Shown here one piece after another: positions 45,001-52,500 of a stretch of 64,000 nt of DNA. Position 1 is the first letter of the stretch; each line of letters begins with the position of its first letter. The DNA lies in assembly GCF_026340565.1 (NCBI RefSeq), contig NZ_JAPEPB010000001.1, positions 5,060,501 through 5,124,500 of the forward strand, read 5' to 3'. The DNA comes from Kitasatospora sp. NBC_01287. Lineage in GTDB: Bacteria; Actinomycetota; Actinomycetes; Streptomycetales; Streptomycetaceae. Below the pieces are notes generated by a model that had not been told where the DNA came from, made no database searches, and saw nothing but the letters and a program-made list of their open reading frames with translations. The position numbers and the translations under genes were made by a program.

Positions 45001-45224
45001 ACCTCGTCGACCAGGCGGGCGCCAACTCACGGGCCCAGTTCCTCGAGTCGCCGGACCTGGGCGACGCCGTCGTCGACGCGGTGTTCGCGAACCAGAACTC
45101 CCACAACGCCATCGCCGACTACATCGCCTCCGGCCACGCCGACGCCGGCAGGATCATCGTGGAGATCGGCGCGATGATCCACGCTGCCATCGCGGCGCGG
45201 CGCGGCGCGCCACCCGTTGGGTGA
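42039..45224 (+). CDS. hsdR: Type I restriction-modification system, restriction subunit
   Basis: 1061 residues. An N-terminal PD-(D/E)xK nuclease (RSLDLVLFVNGLPVATLELK, with Asp and ELK), SF2 translocase motifs HSAGSGKTNSIAW (I), VIADEAHSSQSG (II, DEAH), FFAFTATPKAKTL (III), VLLVANKFQTGFDQPLL and VQTLSRLNRTY (V/VI region), and a C-terminal helical domain. Cuts unmodified DNA after translocation. All key residues look intact, so the system should be active. Confidence 0.95.
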   Translation: MMADYDEKSFETEFCTHLARSGWLYSPTDHEPGVVYDRERALIPDDVFAWLEETQPDEFAKATRAGTAAEQKSREVLLDRLCKVLDTDAAQGGGTLNVLRRGFKHVSASLRMCQFKPATTMNATTTADYSRNRVRVMRQVHFSTKDNRSLDLVLFVNGLPVATLELKTDFTQSVAEAIEQYKKARAPKDAGGHAQPLLGFGNRALVHFAVSNEEVWTTTKLAGAKTYFLPFNAGDGQGGKGNAPHPHGSATSYLWEKVLDRDNWLMILGKFCHTETRERRDPITGAIEKSTTLLFPRYHQWEAVTRMVAHARESGPGSRYLIQHSAGSGKTNSIAWTAHRLARLFDENDKKVFDTVIVVTDRTVLDDQLQVAVRQIDSADTGSASGGGIITTVDEVEARKAGSKSTALAQALAGGKLIVVVTLQTFPFAMDAIAANQGLAGKKFAVIADEAHSSQSGATAGRIREILSTAELGDLDDGGEVSAEDELVAQMTARATTPNVSFFAFTATPKAKTLELFGTPDADGIPHPFHTYTMKQAVEEEFILDVLRGYQTYNTAFEIARTAVKESDTVGGVVQDARAVEDELVDESAATKGIMRWVRLHPTNISQKCAIIVEHFRENVAHLLDGHAKAMVVTDSRKAAVRYKTLIDKYVAERGYTGVGSLVAFSGSVDDPRTGPGPFTETSMNPTKVGSGIASAFAGPEYRVLLVANKFQTGFDQPLLCAMYVDKRLSGVLAVQTLSRLNRTYRAPSGERKDVTFVLDFVNDPEEIRKAFEPYYTDARLETTTDPNIVHDISAKLDQAGIFTDAQVDSCATAWLDRAGNNALAAAIKPARDEYAKRYIDAVKRDDTAEVDALDQFCKDVATFVRLYDFMSQVVDYADTQLEKRSIFLRLLERYIRPTTVTAEIDLSDVELKKIKHTRNAAIDISLGGGTGIRGISAAGSGRTPDPVMVAFQAVIDRLNELFGAEFSRGQVEGFVDILGAVLLENEDLVDQAGANSRAQFLESPDLGDAVVDAVFANQNSHNAIADYIASGHADAGRIIVEIGAMIHAAIAARRGAPPVG

Positions 45225-45290
45225 CGACGTCTGCGGGGCTGCCCCCGGGGGGCTTGAGGCCGCCGAGGCCGTGCACCTCGGCACAGGGCG

Positions 45291-45440
45291 ATGGCGGGGG
45301 GCGACAAGACTCCGCCGTCCGCGGCGGAGATCCTCAACCACATCAATGCTGCCCTCGATCGATTCCTCCCGGAGGGAGGGGCGATGCGTGAGCGGACAGT
45401 GCGGTACATGCTGGTCCGAGCAGGATCGTGGAGCACGTGA
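45291..45440 (+). CDS. Possible 49-residue ORF after hsdR
   Basis: MAGGDKTPPSAAEILNHINA followed by ALDRFLPEGG and RERTVRYMLV: composition is protein-like, with an amphipathic helix at residues 11-25. The ribosome site (AGGGCG) is weak. It may be the front of a truncated island gene. No homology recognised. Confidence 0.35.
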   Translation: MAGGDKTPPSAAEILNHINAALDRFLPEGGAMRERTVRYMLVRAGSWST

Positions 45441-45510
45441 CCGTGCCATGACCTGCGGTTTCGTCACCAGGTGACCGACGGCGGTAGCAGCCAACATGAT
45501 CACCCCCGGG

Positions 45511-45552
45511 CTCGTAATGCGTAGGTCTCGGGTTCGAATCCCGAAGGCGGCT
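45511..45552 (+). repeat. att copy 2 (island 1/island 2 junction)
   Basis: 42-bp copy of the tRNA-Thr 3' part ending AAGGCGGCT, without the tRNA 5' half; not a functional tRNA. Confidence 0.92.
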
Positions 45553-45558
45553 CAAGGT

Positions 45559-45590
45559 AAACCCCAGGTCAGGCTTCTGACCTGGGGTTT
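45559..45590 (+). terminator. Terminator hairpin following att copy 2
   Basis: AAACCCCAGGTCA with TGACCTGGGGTTT, followed by TCTCG. Nearly identical to the hairpin after att copy 1. Confidence 0.8.
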
Positions 45591-45648
45591 TCTCGTTCCA
45601 ATGACCATGGGAGTCGGGCAAATCGGGCACCTGGACTCGATGCATCGC

Positions 45649-45669
45649 AATGCGTAGGTCTTCGGTTCG
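45649..45669 (+). repeat. Degenerate att fragment
   Basis: AATGCGTAGGTCT then TCGGTTCG matches the att core at 20 of 21 positions, about 100 bp beyond att copy 2. Likely a scar of another integration or excision event. Confidence 0.6.
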
Positions 45670-45757
45670 TTGGTGTCATCGATTCGCCGTCGTGCCTGTG
45701 AACTGCGGCTTTGTCGGCGATGGCGAGTTGGTCTACTCGGCGCCGGAGCGCCTTGGG

Positions 45758-45772
45758 GGACAGTCGGTGGAC
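45758..45772. repeat. 15-bp repeat GGACAGTCGGTGGAC, left copy in island 2
   Basis: Identical to 52,320-52,334. Pairs of such repeats flanking an island fit arm-type binding sites of a tyrosine integrase. Confidence 0.5.
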
Positions 45773-46003
45773 AAGCGTGCATTGGTAGTGCAGAAGGGGT
45801 GATCCTCGGCGGTCACAAGACTGCGGCTGGGGCCGTCCGTTTCCGGCAAGGCAGAGCTCCTAGTGTCGGTTCGGTTGCAGCCAGCTATAGGCAAGTGTCG
45901 TCTGGTCGCCACCTGCGCCCTGCCCTGCTGCGCTGTCGCCCGGCTACCATGCGGGCGAGGGGGTAGGGGACTGCCCAGCACCGTTCGTATCGGGGAGGCT
46001 CGC

Positions 46004-48229
46004 TTGATCGACCATCGACTCCGCTTCGCCCCAGAGATCCTTGCCCGTCTCGGCGAAGAGCTCGTTCCACATCCCGATTTGGGGATCATGGAGCTGGTCC
46101 GCAATGCCTACGACGCTGATGCGGCGCTGTGCACTATCAAGCTGAGTGGTGCATCCGAAGCGGGAGGCACGCTGACCGTTTCCGATGACGGTGACGGGAT
46201 GACAGAGGCGGAGCTAGCGTCAGGGTTCCTGCTGATTGGCAAATCTGGCAAGGTCTCGTCCACACACACCCTTCGCCTCGGACGGCGCAAGGTCGGCGAG
46301 AAGGGGCTCGGTCGACTCGCCGCGCTGCGGCTCGGTACCACGGTGACGGTGACCACGCGGTCCCGGGCCGAGCCTGGTATTGAGCATGTCCTGAGAATCG
46401 ACTGGGATCGCATCGATGCTGCGCAGGCTGTCGAGGATGTGCCCCTGCGGATAGTGACGCGGGAATTCGACCCGTCTGTCTCCGATGGGTCCGCCGTATG
46501 GCGGCAGGGGACCACGGTCGCTGTCACCGGTCTCCGCCACAGCATCTCCCCGAGCGCGGCGGAGCAGCTAGCCCGATCGCTGCTTCTGCTCAGCGGGCCG
46601 TTCGCTGACAGCACGGCCTTCCAGGTGGTGTGCGATGCCCCGGAATACACGGAGCTCTCACGGCTGGTGAACTCGAAGCTCCTGCGCTACTTCGAGTATC
46701 GGCTCGTAGCGGTACTGGACGGCAACGGGCAGGCGTCAGCGACGCTGTACAACTGGCGTGATGAAGCTGAATTCATGGGTGGTCACGCGGACGTGGGGCA
46801 CCGCCAGGGAACCCGCCGCAAGAAGAAGAACCCGACTCCGCCCATGGCTTTCGACGCGCCTGCTGCGACCCTTGAGCTCTGGATGTTCAATCTAAATCCT
46901 TCGGCAACCAAGAAGGAGGTCAGGCTGGCTGAGCAGCCGACGCGGGAGATCCAAGGCTGGCTTCGCCAGGTCGGCGGGATCCATCTCTACCACCGGGGAC
47001 TGCGGGTGCAGCCCTATGGCGACAAGGGCAATGACTGGCTGAACATCAACCTTCGCCGCGCCGGCAACCCGGAGTTGCGGCCGTCAACGGCTACGGCGTT
47101 GGGCCGACTGCTGGTGGCCGACCAGGGCGATGTGCTGCGTCCTAAGACCGACCGTAGCGGCTTTGTCGAGACGTTCCAGTTCAGCCAGCTTCAGGAGTTT
47201 GCCAAGTCCGCCATGGACTGGGCTGCTGACCAGCGTCTCGACAAGCGTGAGCAGGCGCGGGTGGGTGCTGCGACCAAAGCCCATGACGATGCGGAGGAAG
47301 CCGGAGTCCGCTTCCAGCAGATCCTCGCCGCCATCGCACCTCCCGATGAGGGCATGCTTCCCATCGATGCTCCCAGCGACCAGGCCACTCTGCGATCGCT
47401 CGCCGACAGTGCGACCCGTGTGGTGGACATCCAGAGGCTGGAAATCGAGGCCCTTCGCGAGGACTTGTTGCTCTACCGATCCCTGGCCACGGTCGGGACG
47501 AGCACGGCGGTTTTCGCTCATGAAGCGCTTCGCCCGGCCGCAAGGATCGGCAGTGGGCTGAAGACCCTGCGGCGCAGGATCGAACCGCATGTCAGCGCTG
47601 AGGTGTACGAGGAGTCGTTCAAGAGCCCCATCGAGTCGTCCATTGACAGTGCGAAAACCTTGGAGACCTTCGCCCGACTCCCGCTCAGCCTCCTGGAGAA
47701 GAGCAAGCGTGAGGTCGGGGATATTGATATTGATGCCACCTGTCGTTCGGTGGTGAAGCTGTTCGAGGGCTACCTCGACGAGCGGAACATCAAGATCCTC
47801 TTCGATCTGCACGCCGGGGGTGCGGCGGTCCGTACCACGACGGCCGACATCGAGTCCGTCCTGTCCAATCTGCTGGCCAACGCCGCCCACGCCTTCACTC
47901 GCACAGACGTCCCGATGGGCCCCGAGCGCATCGTCCGCATCCGGACCCGGCTGGTGGACCGGGAGGACGCGACTGGTCAGGACGTCGTGCTCTGCGTTGA
48001 CGACTCGGGACCAGGCATCATCGGCATCGCGCTCAAGTCGATCTGGCTGCCTGGGAAGACGACCTTTGACAACGGCACTGGGCTCGGTCTGACTATTGTC
48101 CGCGACATCGTCGGAGACCTGAAGGGGAGGCAGGAGGCGCGCGCGAAGGGGGAGTTGGGTGGAGCGCGTATCCTGGTGCAACTGCCGGCTCGAACGGGTG
48201 CGGTCACTGACGGTGGGCAGTTCGACTGA
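46004..48229 (+). CDS. Dual-GHKL ATPase / histidine kinase
   Basis: 741 residues with two ATP-binding domains. The N-terminal Hsp90/MORC-like GHKL module has ELVRNAYDADA (N box), VSDDGDGM (G1), LIGKSGKVS and GEKGLGRLAALRLG (G2), followed by a transducer-like region to about residue 430. A coiled stretch then leads to a DHp-like helix with TAVFAHEALRPAARI (His as possible phosphoacceptor) and a C-terminal HATPase with LSNLLANAAHAF, CVDDSGPGI and NGTGLGLTIV. No membrane helix; cytoplasmic. Start TTG 46004 has GGGGAGG 5 nt upstream; the earlier frame start at 45863 is Cys-rich and implausible. It leads an operon with the response regulator 16 bp downstream. Confidence 0.82.
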   Translation: MIDHRLRFAPEILARLGEELVPHPDLGIMELVRNAYDADAALCTIKLSGASEAGGTLTVSDDGDGMTEAELASGFLLIGKSGKVSSTHTLRLGRRKVGEKGLGRLAALRLGTTVTVTTRSRAEPGIEHVLRIDWDRIDAAQAVEDVPLRIVTREFDPSVSDGSAVWRQGTTVAVTGLRHSISPSAAEQLARSLLLLSGPFADSTAFQVVCDAPEYTELSRLVNSKLLRYFEYRLVAVLDGNGQASATLYNWRDEAEFMGGHADVGHRQGTRRKKKNPTPPMAFDAPAATLELWMFNLNPSATKKEVRLAEQPTREIQGWLRQVGGIHLYHRGLRVQPYGDKGNDWLNINLRRAGNPELRPSTATALGRLLVADQGDVLRPKTDRSGFVETFQFSQLQEFAKSAMDWAADQRLDKREQARVGAATKAHDDAEEAGVRFQQILAAIAPPDEGMLPIDAPSDQATLRSLADSATRVVDIQRLEIEALREDLLLYRSLATVGTSTAVFAHEALRPAARIGSGLKTLRRRIEPHVSAEVYEESFKSPIESSIDSAKTLETFARLPLSLLEKSKREVGDIDIDATCRSVVKLFEGYLDERNIKILFDLHAGGAAVRTTTADIESVLSNLLANAAHAFTRTDVPMGPERIVRIRTRLVDREDATGQDVVLCVDDSGPGIIGIALKSIWLPGKTTFDNGTGLGLTIVRDIVGDLKGRQEARAKGELGGARILVQLPARTGAVTDGGQFD

Positions 48230-48245
48230 TGGGAGCGGTAGGGGA

Positions 48246-48956
48246 GTGCTGACGCTATCCAGGGGGGCATCGGTCGTCATCGCTGACGACGACCGACGGG
48301 ACGCCATGGCGGTGGAGAACCGGCTCAAGGACGCCGGTTACCAGACCACCATCATCACCGAGTTCGACCCGAACTCCGACGCGGATGCCTTCCTGGCGTC
48401 CCTGGTCGGGCAGTACGACGCCTTTATCTGCGACCACGTATTGAGCGGTCACGGCCGGGTCGGCTTCACTGGGGCCGAGGTGGTCAGCAAGGCCAACCTG
48501 CAGAGCTCTGCCCCGCTGCCGGCAGTGTTGATCAGTAGCCACATCAACACTGCCCAACAGGGTTCGATCAGCCGCTGGCGGATGGGCATCCCCCAGGTGG
48601 TCGGGAAATCCGATCTCGACGAGGAGATCCTGCCGGCCATGGCCCGCGCGGTGGCTGAGTTGAATGGCGACTTCGCCCGCGAACGCCGAGCCTTCCCGAC
48701 CCCGATCGAGGTACTCGGAGTCGACCCCAAGGGGGAGGTGCGTCGGGCCCAGGTCGTTGTCGTGGGGTGGGACATCAAGTCCCCGATCTGGATGCCGCTG
48801 GATCCGATCATTGAGGCAACCGGCCTGCGGTCCGAGAGCCTGGTCGGACAGTGGTTGGAGGCTGAGGTCAACTGCTACGCACAGAAGCCCGAAGACCTCT
48901 ACTACCGCAATATTGTGCTTTCACCCGATCAGCCGAGCGAGCGGATGTTCGTGTGA
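48246..48956 (+). CDS. Response regulator with unknown C-terminal domain
   Basis: 236 residues. The receiver is complete: VVIADDDRRDAM (acid pocket), FICDHVLSGHG (phosphoacceptor Asp), VLISSHIN (Ser) and QVVGKSDL (Lys). The C-terminal 90 residues (VRRAQVVVVGWDIKSPIWMPLDP, then EAEVNCYAQKPEDLYYRN) match no output domain I know: not HTH, GGDEF or kinase. The partner is presumably the upstream kinase. Starts GTG 48246, 16 bp after its stop; stop overlaps the hydrolase start by 4 bp. Confidence 0.78.
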   Translation: MLTLSRGASVVIADDDRRDAMAVENRLKDAGYQTTIITEFDPNSDADAFLASLVGQYDAFICDHVLSGHGRVGFTGAEVVSKANLQSSAPLPAVLISSHINTAQQGSISRWRMGIPQVVGKSDLDEEILPAMARAVAELNGDFARERRAFPTPIEVLGVDPKGEVRRAQVVVVGWDIKSPIWMPLDPIIEATGLRSESLVGQWLEAEVNCYAQKPEDLYYRNIVLSPDQPSERMFV

Positions 48957-50071
48957 GCGACAACCTCACCCAGGTCAGTGGCCACGTACCGGACGGCGAC
49001 ACTGCTTCCCTTGGTATCACCATCCTCGACGTCGGGCACGGCAACTCGGCAGTGGTCCACGACGGAGACCTGTGCGCGGTCATTGACGCCGGGCGTTCAG
49101 GCACGGTTCCGCAGGCGGAGCTGGAACGCCGGAAAGTCTCAAGGATGGTCCACCTGGTGCTCTCCCATGGGGATGAGGATCATATCGGCGGATCGCCTGC
49201 CTTATTGCTCGACGACGCGTTCACTATCGGCACCGTCTGGATGAATCCGGACTGGCGCAAGGACACGGCGATCTGGAAGCGCCTGCAGATGGCCGTCATG
49301 ATGCGCAAGCGTCGGGGCGGTTTGGATGGTCATCAGATGATCACCACTGAGACAGGCCAGGTGCTTCGTTGCGGGCGGGCCAGGCTTGAGGTGCTACACC
49401 CTGACATCACCATGGTGCTCGGCGGCAGTACGAGTCAGCCGTCCCAGCACGGCTCCTTGACCAGCAATTCGACGTCCGTGGTGATCCGAGTCCACCTGGA
49501 CGGGCAGCCAGTGGCCTTGCTCGCGGCTGACGTCGATGCCGCAGGGCTGGCGCACATCGTGGACTCCAAGCAGGAGCTGTCGGCGTCGGTCCTGGTCTTC
49601 CCGCACCACGGCGGCTTGCCCGGGAGTAGCCGCGCGCCGCGGGAGTTCGCCAGGAACCTCACGCAGCTGGTTTCGCCGGATCTTGTGGTCTTCTCCATCG
49701 GTGGGGGGCTTCGGCCCCGAAACCCCCACCCGGAGATTGTGGCCGGCGTCAGGGAGGCAGCCCCTGAGGCGCATATCGCCTGCACACAGTTGTCCGCCCA
49801 CTGCCATGACAAGGATCAGCAGGTTGCGGCTCACCATCTGGCCCAGCGGCCCGCTGCCGGCCGGGGCGGCGGGCGCTGCTGCGCTGGAACGATCTCCGTC
49901 ACCGCGGACGCCGGTGAGTTGTCCTTCGACCCGCCGTTGAAGAACCACCGCGATTTCGTGACGGCGTCGGTGGACTCGGCGCAGTGCCGCGTCCCACTGC
50001 CGCTACCGCGCCAGCGGTCCGCCGCACGCGCGGTGACGCAGCCAAAGCCGTCAAAGACCCCCAAGGCGTAG
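48953..50071 (+). CDS. ComEC/Rec2-like metallo-beta-lactamase-fold hydrolase
   Basis: 372 residues. The family opening ITILDVGHGNSAVV resembles the soluble ComEC hydrolase start (xDVGxGxS). Metal ligands: LSHGDEDHIGG (HxDxDH), AADVDAAG (Asp) and FPHHGG (His). No ComEC membrane channel is present, so it is a free soluble enzyme, plausibly a phosphodiesterase or nuclease on DNA, RNA or a nucleotide. The 60-residue Arg/Pro tail (LPLPRQRSAARAV) is basic and could bind nucleic acid. GTG overlaps the regulator stop; third gene of the operon. Confidence 0.82.
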   Translation: MSDNLTQVSGHVPDGDTASLGITILDVGHGNSAVVHDGDLCAVIDAGRSGTVPQAELERRKVSRMVHLVLSHGDEDHIGGSPALLLDDAFTIGTVWMNPDWRKDTAIWKRLQMAVMMRKRRGGLDGHQMITTETGQVLRCGRARLEVLHPDITMVLGGSTSQPSQHGSLTSNSTSVVIRVHLDGQPVALLAADVDAAGLAHIVDSKQELSASVLVFPHHGGLPGSSRAPREFARNLTQLVSPDLVVFSIGGGLRPRNPHPEIVAGVREAAPEAHIACTQLSAHCHDKDQQVAAHHLAQRPAAGRGGGRCCAGTISVTADAGELSFDPPLKNHRDFVTASVDSAQCRVPLPLPRQRSAARAVTQPKPSKTPKA

Positions 50072-50090
50072 GGTCCTTATCAGGCAGGTC

Positions 50091-50135
50091 GCAGCAGGAT
50101 GACGGATCGGCTGTTGCCGTCCGTCATCCTGCTGC
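50091..50135 (+). promoter_or_regulatory. 16-bp perfect inverted repeat between hydrolase and methyltransferase genes
   Basis: GCAGCAGGATGACGGA (50,091-50,106) pairs with TCCGTCATCCTGCTGC (50,120-50,135), 13-nt loop. It starts 20 bp after the hydrolase stop and covers the first possible methyltransferase ATG (50,099). Either an operon terminator/attenuator or an operator; no T-run follows. Confidence 0.7.
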
Positions 50136-50215
50136 AGAATGCTGTTGACCTTGGAGCGTTGAAGCACACTGATCCCCGGAACTTCACCTCCTGGATCACG
50201 AGGAGGGGGAGCGCT

Positions 50216-51568
50216 ATGGGAGCCGTACCGTACGACACCTACGCCCGTCAGCTCGGGCTGCTGGCTGCCGAGGCATCACGTGGCCGTTGGGAGCGAATCG
50301 CTGACGACGTCCATGCGGCGCTCAACGGCCAGGCCGCGTCAAAGTTGCGGTCGCTGGTGCCCAGGCAGATTCGACGGGACACCGGGTCCTTCTTCACCAC
50401 CGGTGCAGTCCGCGAATCCTTCGAGCAGTTGTTGCCGCCGATCGGTGTCCAGCCGGACACACGGACGTACTGGGATCCCACCTGCGGTGCAGGTGACCTC
50501 CTGCTCGCCGCCACCGCCCGACTGCCGCTGGCGGCCACGCCTGCCAGAACCCTGACCGACTGGAACAGGCGGCTGCGAGGCCACGACCTACAGGAGCCGT
50601 ACATCACGGCTGCCCGGATGCGGCTGGTCCTCGCACTGTTGGAGCGGCACCGGCAGGTCGGAAGTGATACTCGGCTTGCGTCAGACCGGGTAGCCGGGGC
50701 GTTTCCGCTGCTCCAACTAGGGGACGGCCTACAGGAGCTGCAGTCCCGTGGAGCCTCTGCCCGGTTCCGCGGCCACATCCTGCTCAACCCGCCCTACGGT
50801 ATGGCCGAAGCAACGCCCTCCTGCCGTTGGTCTTCGGGCAGCACCTCCCAGGCGGCGACGTTCACCGCCGCAGCGGCAGCGGCACTGCGCGGCGGCGGGA
50901 GGCTCACGGCGGTCCTGCCCGATGTGCTGCGCAGCGGAAGTCGGTACCGCGCGTGGCGCGACGAGCTGGCCGGACTGCTCACAGTGGAGCAGATCAAGCC
51001 GCACGGCATGTTCGACATTCACACCGATGTGGACGTCTTCCTGCTCTCCACCGTGCGGCGCCATCGGGGGCATTCAGGAGAAGTCTCCTGGTGGCCGGAG
51101 CCGCAGGCAGCCACCGGGAGGACACTGGAAGACCTCTTCGACATCCGGGTCGGGCCTGTCGTCGACAATCGTGACCCTCGGACAGGACCGCGGGCCCCTT
51201 ACCTCACAGCCCGGGACCTGCCAGCTGAGGGCGAGATGAGTCTGCCTGAACGTGTCCGGAACTATCCCAAGCGGCTGATCGCGCCACCCTTCGTCGTCAT
51301 GCGTCGTACCTCACGCCCCGGTCAGGGCAGTAAGGGCGGGAGCAGGGGGGCTGGGGTGCTCGTGGTTGGCGACGAGCCCGTGGCCGTGGACAACCACCTG
51401 ATCGTGGCCAGCCCCAAGTCTGAAGGTATAGATCGCTGCCGGGAACTGCTCAGGGTTCTGGAACGACCCGAGACGGCGAAGTGGCTGGACGAGCGCATCC
51501 GTTGCCGGCACCTCACCGTCACCGCCATCCGGTCGTTGCCGTGGGGCTCCGAGGACGAGCAGAGATGA
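50216..51568 (+). CDS. N6-adenine-type DNA methyltransferase
   Basis: 450 residues. An N-terminal helical segment (YDTYARQLGLLAAEASRGRWERIADDV), then RRDTGSFFTTGAVRESF, motif I YWDPTCGAGDLLL, motif IV ILLNPPYGMAE and a C-terminal target-recognition-like part. It resembles HsdM/Eco57I-type enzymes but has no specificity or nuclease partner nearby. I prefer ATG 50216, with AGGAGGGGGAG upstream, over ATG 50099, which lies inside a hairpin; the latter adds 39 residues. A TTGACC hexamer near 50,144 may belong to its own promoter. Confidence 0.82.
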   Translation: MGAVPYDTYARQLGLLAAEASRGRWERIADDVHAALNGQAASKLRSLVPRQIRRDTGSFFTTGAVRESFEQLLPPIGVQPDTRTYWDPTCGAGDLLLAATARLPLAATPARTLTDWNRRLRGHDLQEPYITAARMRLVLALLERHRQVGSDTRLASDRVAGAFPLLQLGDGLQELQSRGASARFRGHILLNPPYGMAEATPSCRWSSGSTSQAATFTAAAAAALRGGGRLTAVLPDVLRSGSRYRAWRDELAGLLTVEQIKPHGMFDIHTDVDVFLLSTVRRHRGHSGEVSWWPEPQAATGRTLEDLFDIRVGPVVDNRDPRTGPRAPYLTARDLPAEGEMSLPERVRNYPKRLIAPPFVVMRRTSRPGQGSKGGSRGAGVLVVGDEPVAVDNHLIVASPKSEGIDRCRELLRVLERPETAKWLDERIRCRHLTVTAIRSLPWGSEDEQR

Positions 51569-51813
51569 CTGCCATGCCCTACCCGGCGCCGACAGGCGGT
51601 GACCGAGGCATTGCGCGAAGATCACTCTCTGCCTGTCTGTGAGTACACCGGTCTGGTGCCCCGTGGCCGAGCAGCAAAGCGTCACCTCATCGGGTAGGAG
51701 GTCACCCGTGCGGGTGATTTCCTTGAGTCCCTCGAATGGCGGTGCTTCGAGCGGGCAAGTCCATCCATGTTGGGGGCGATAGCTTGCAGTCGCACGAGAG
51801 GTGGAGGGGATCA

Positions 51814-52185
51814 GTGCCGGACGAGCCTGGCCAGGCCGCTCCCATCGTTGATTTTCCGCTGGTGGGAGTGTCGTTGCTTCGCCAGTACCTGATGGCTCTT
51901 CCTCCGACCGTCGACTTGCAGACGGCGAACAGGATCTTGTCCCTGGGTCGGAGCACTGGCTATGGATTGGCCAAGCGAGGAGAGTACCCATGCAAAGTGC
52001 TCAGGCTCGGCAAGGCATACCGAGTTGTGACCGCTGACCTCCAGCGCCTGCTGGCCGTGGAAGGGCTGCAGGAAGTGGTGCGGGAGCAGTCGCCTTCCGA
52101 TAAGGATGCAGCCTTCAGCCATCGGCCAGGGCACGGTCACTGTTGCCACTGTGGTTGCCAATGTTGTCATCACGGTGGTCCATAA
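51814..52185 (+). CDS. Excisionase-like helix-turn-helix protein
   Basis: 123 residues. Residues 30-85 (TVDLQTANRILSLGRSTGYGLAKRGEYPCKVLRLGKAYRVVTADLQRLL) are a MerR-like winged HTH of the AlpA/Xis type that sits beside integrase genes in actinomycete elements. The tail GHGHCCHCGCQCCHHGGP is strikingly Cys/His-rich and may result from a frameshift or be a metal-binding end. GTG 51814 has GGAGGGG 6 nt upstream. No integrase follows in the remaining 270 bp before att copy 3. Confidence 0.75.
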   Translation: MPDEPGQAAPIVDFPLVGVSLLRQYLMALPPTVDLQTANRILSLGRSTGYGLAKRGEYPCKVLRLGKAYRVVTADLQRLLAVEGLQEVVREQSPSDKDAAFSHRPGHGHCCHCGCQCCHHGGP

Positions 52186-52319
52186 ATCGAAATGTTCAAA
52201 GAAGCGCCCTGAATTGGCGGATCGTCCTCCGACAGTCAAGCGGTGCCACAAGGGCTCTATTGTAGAAGTTCGACAACGGGCCTATTCGGGCATCAGGGCC
52301 GCAATCTGGCGGCTCCGGT

Positions 52320-52334
52320 GGACAGTCGGTGGAC
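52320..52334. repeat. 15-bp repeat GGACAGTCGGTGGAC, right copy in island 2
   Basis: Identical to 45,758-45,772; about 120 bp inside att copy 3. Confidence 0.5.
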
Positions 52335-52453
52335 GGATGCCTTTGGACGGCGCAACGCGAGATGTCACCGGCTAACCTGCCGCAAGTGCTCTGGCCAGCC
52401 AGAACATCACGAGGCAGCACGGTGCGACACCATGCAATGTGATCGCTCATGGT

Positions 52454-52495
52454 CTCGTAATGCGTAGGTCTCGGGTTCGAATCCCGAAGGCGGCT
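52454..52495 (+). repeat. att copy 3 (right end of island 2)
   Basis: Third 42-bp copy of the tRNA-Thr 3' part, ending AAGGCGGCT. As the outermost copy it should keep the original chromosomal 3' flank. Confidence 0.92.
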
Positions 52496-52500
52496 CAGTG

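Larger units (their letters stand above)
38733..45510 (+). mobile_element. Genomic island 1 (type I restriction-modification), 6.8 kb
   Basis: Bounded by att copies 1 and 2. Contains the tRNA 3' end, its terminator, hsdM, hsdS, hsdR and a 290-bp tail with a possible 49-codon ORF. No integrase or excisionase. Cargo and boundaries fit a tRNA-targeted island that has lost, or never had, its own recombinase. Confidence 0.8.
45225..46003. other. Island junction region
   Basis: 779 bp between hsdR and the kinase gene, holding the possible small ORF, att copy 2, its terminator, a degenerate att trace, the 15-bp repeat and the kinase promoter region. No integrase fragment was recognised. Confidence 0.6.
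45511..52495 (+). mobile_element. Genomic island 2 (kinase-regulator-hydrolase-methylase), 7.0 kb
   Basis: Bounded by att copies 2 and 3. Carries a GHKL histidine kinase, response regulator, MBL-fold hydrolase, DNA methyltransferase and excisionase-like HTH gene. A 15-bp repeat near each end may be integrase arm sites. No integrase gene. Tandem stacking at the same tRNA suggests independent integrations. Confidence 0.75.

Noticed and set aside
45511..45552. Second tRNA gene
   Set aside because: Only the 3' half is present; 5' half sequence cannot form a cloverleaf, so it is an att copy.
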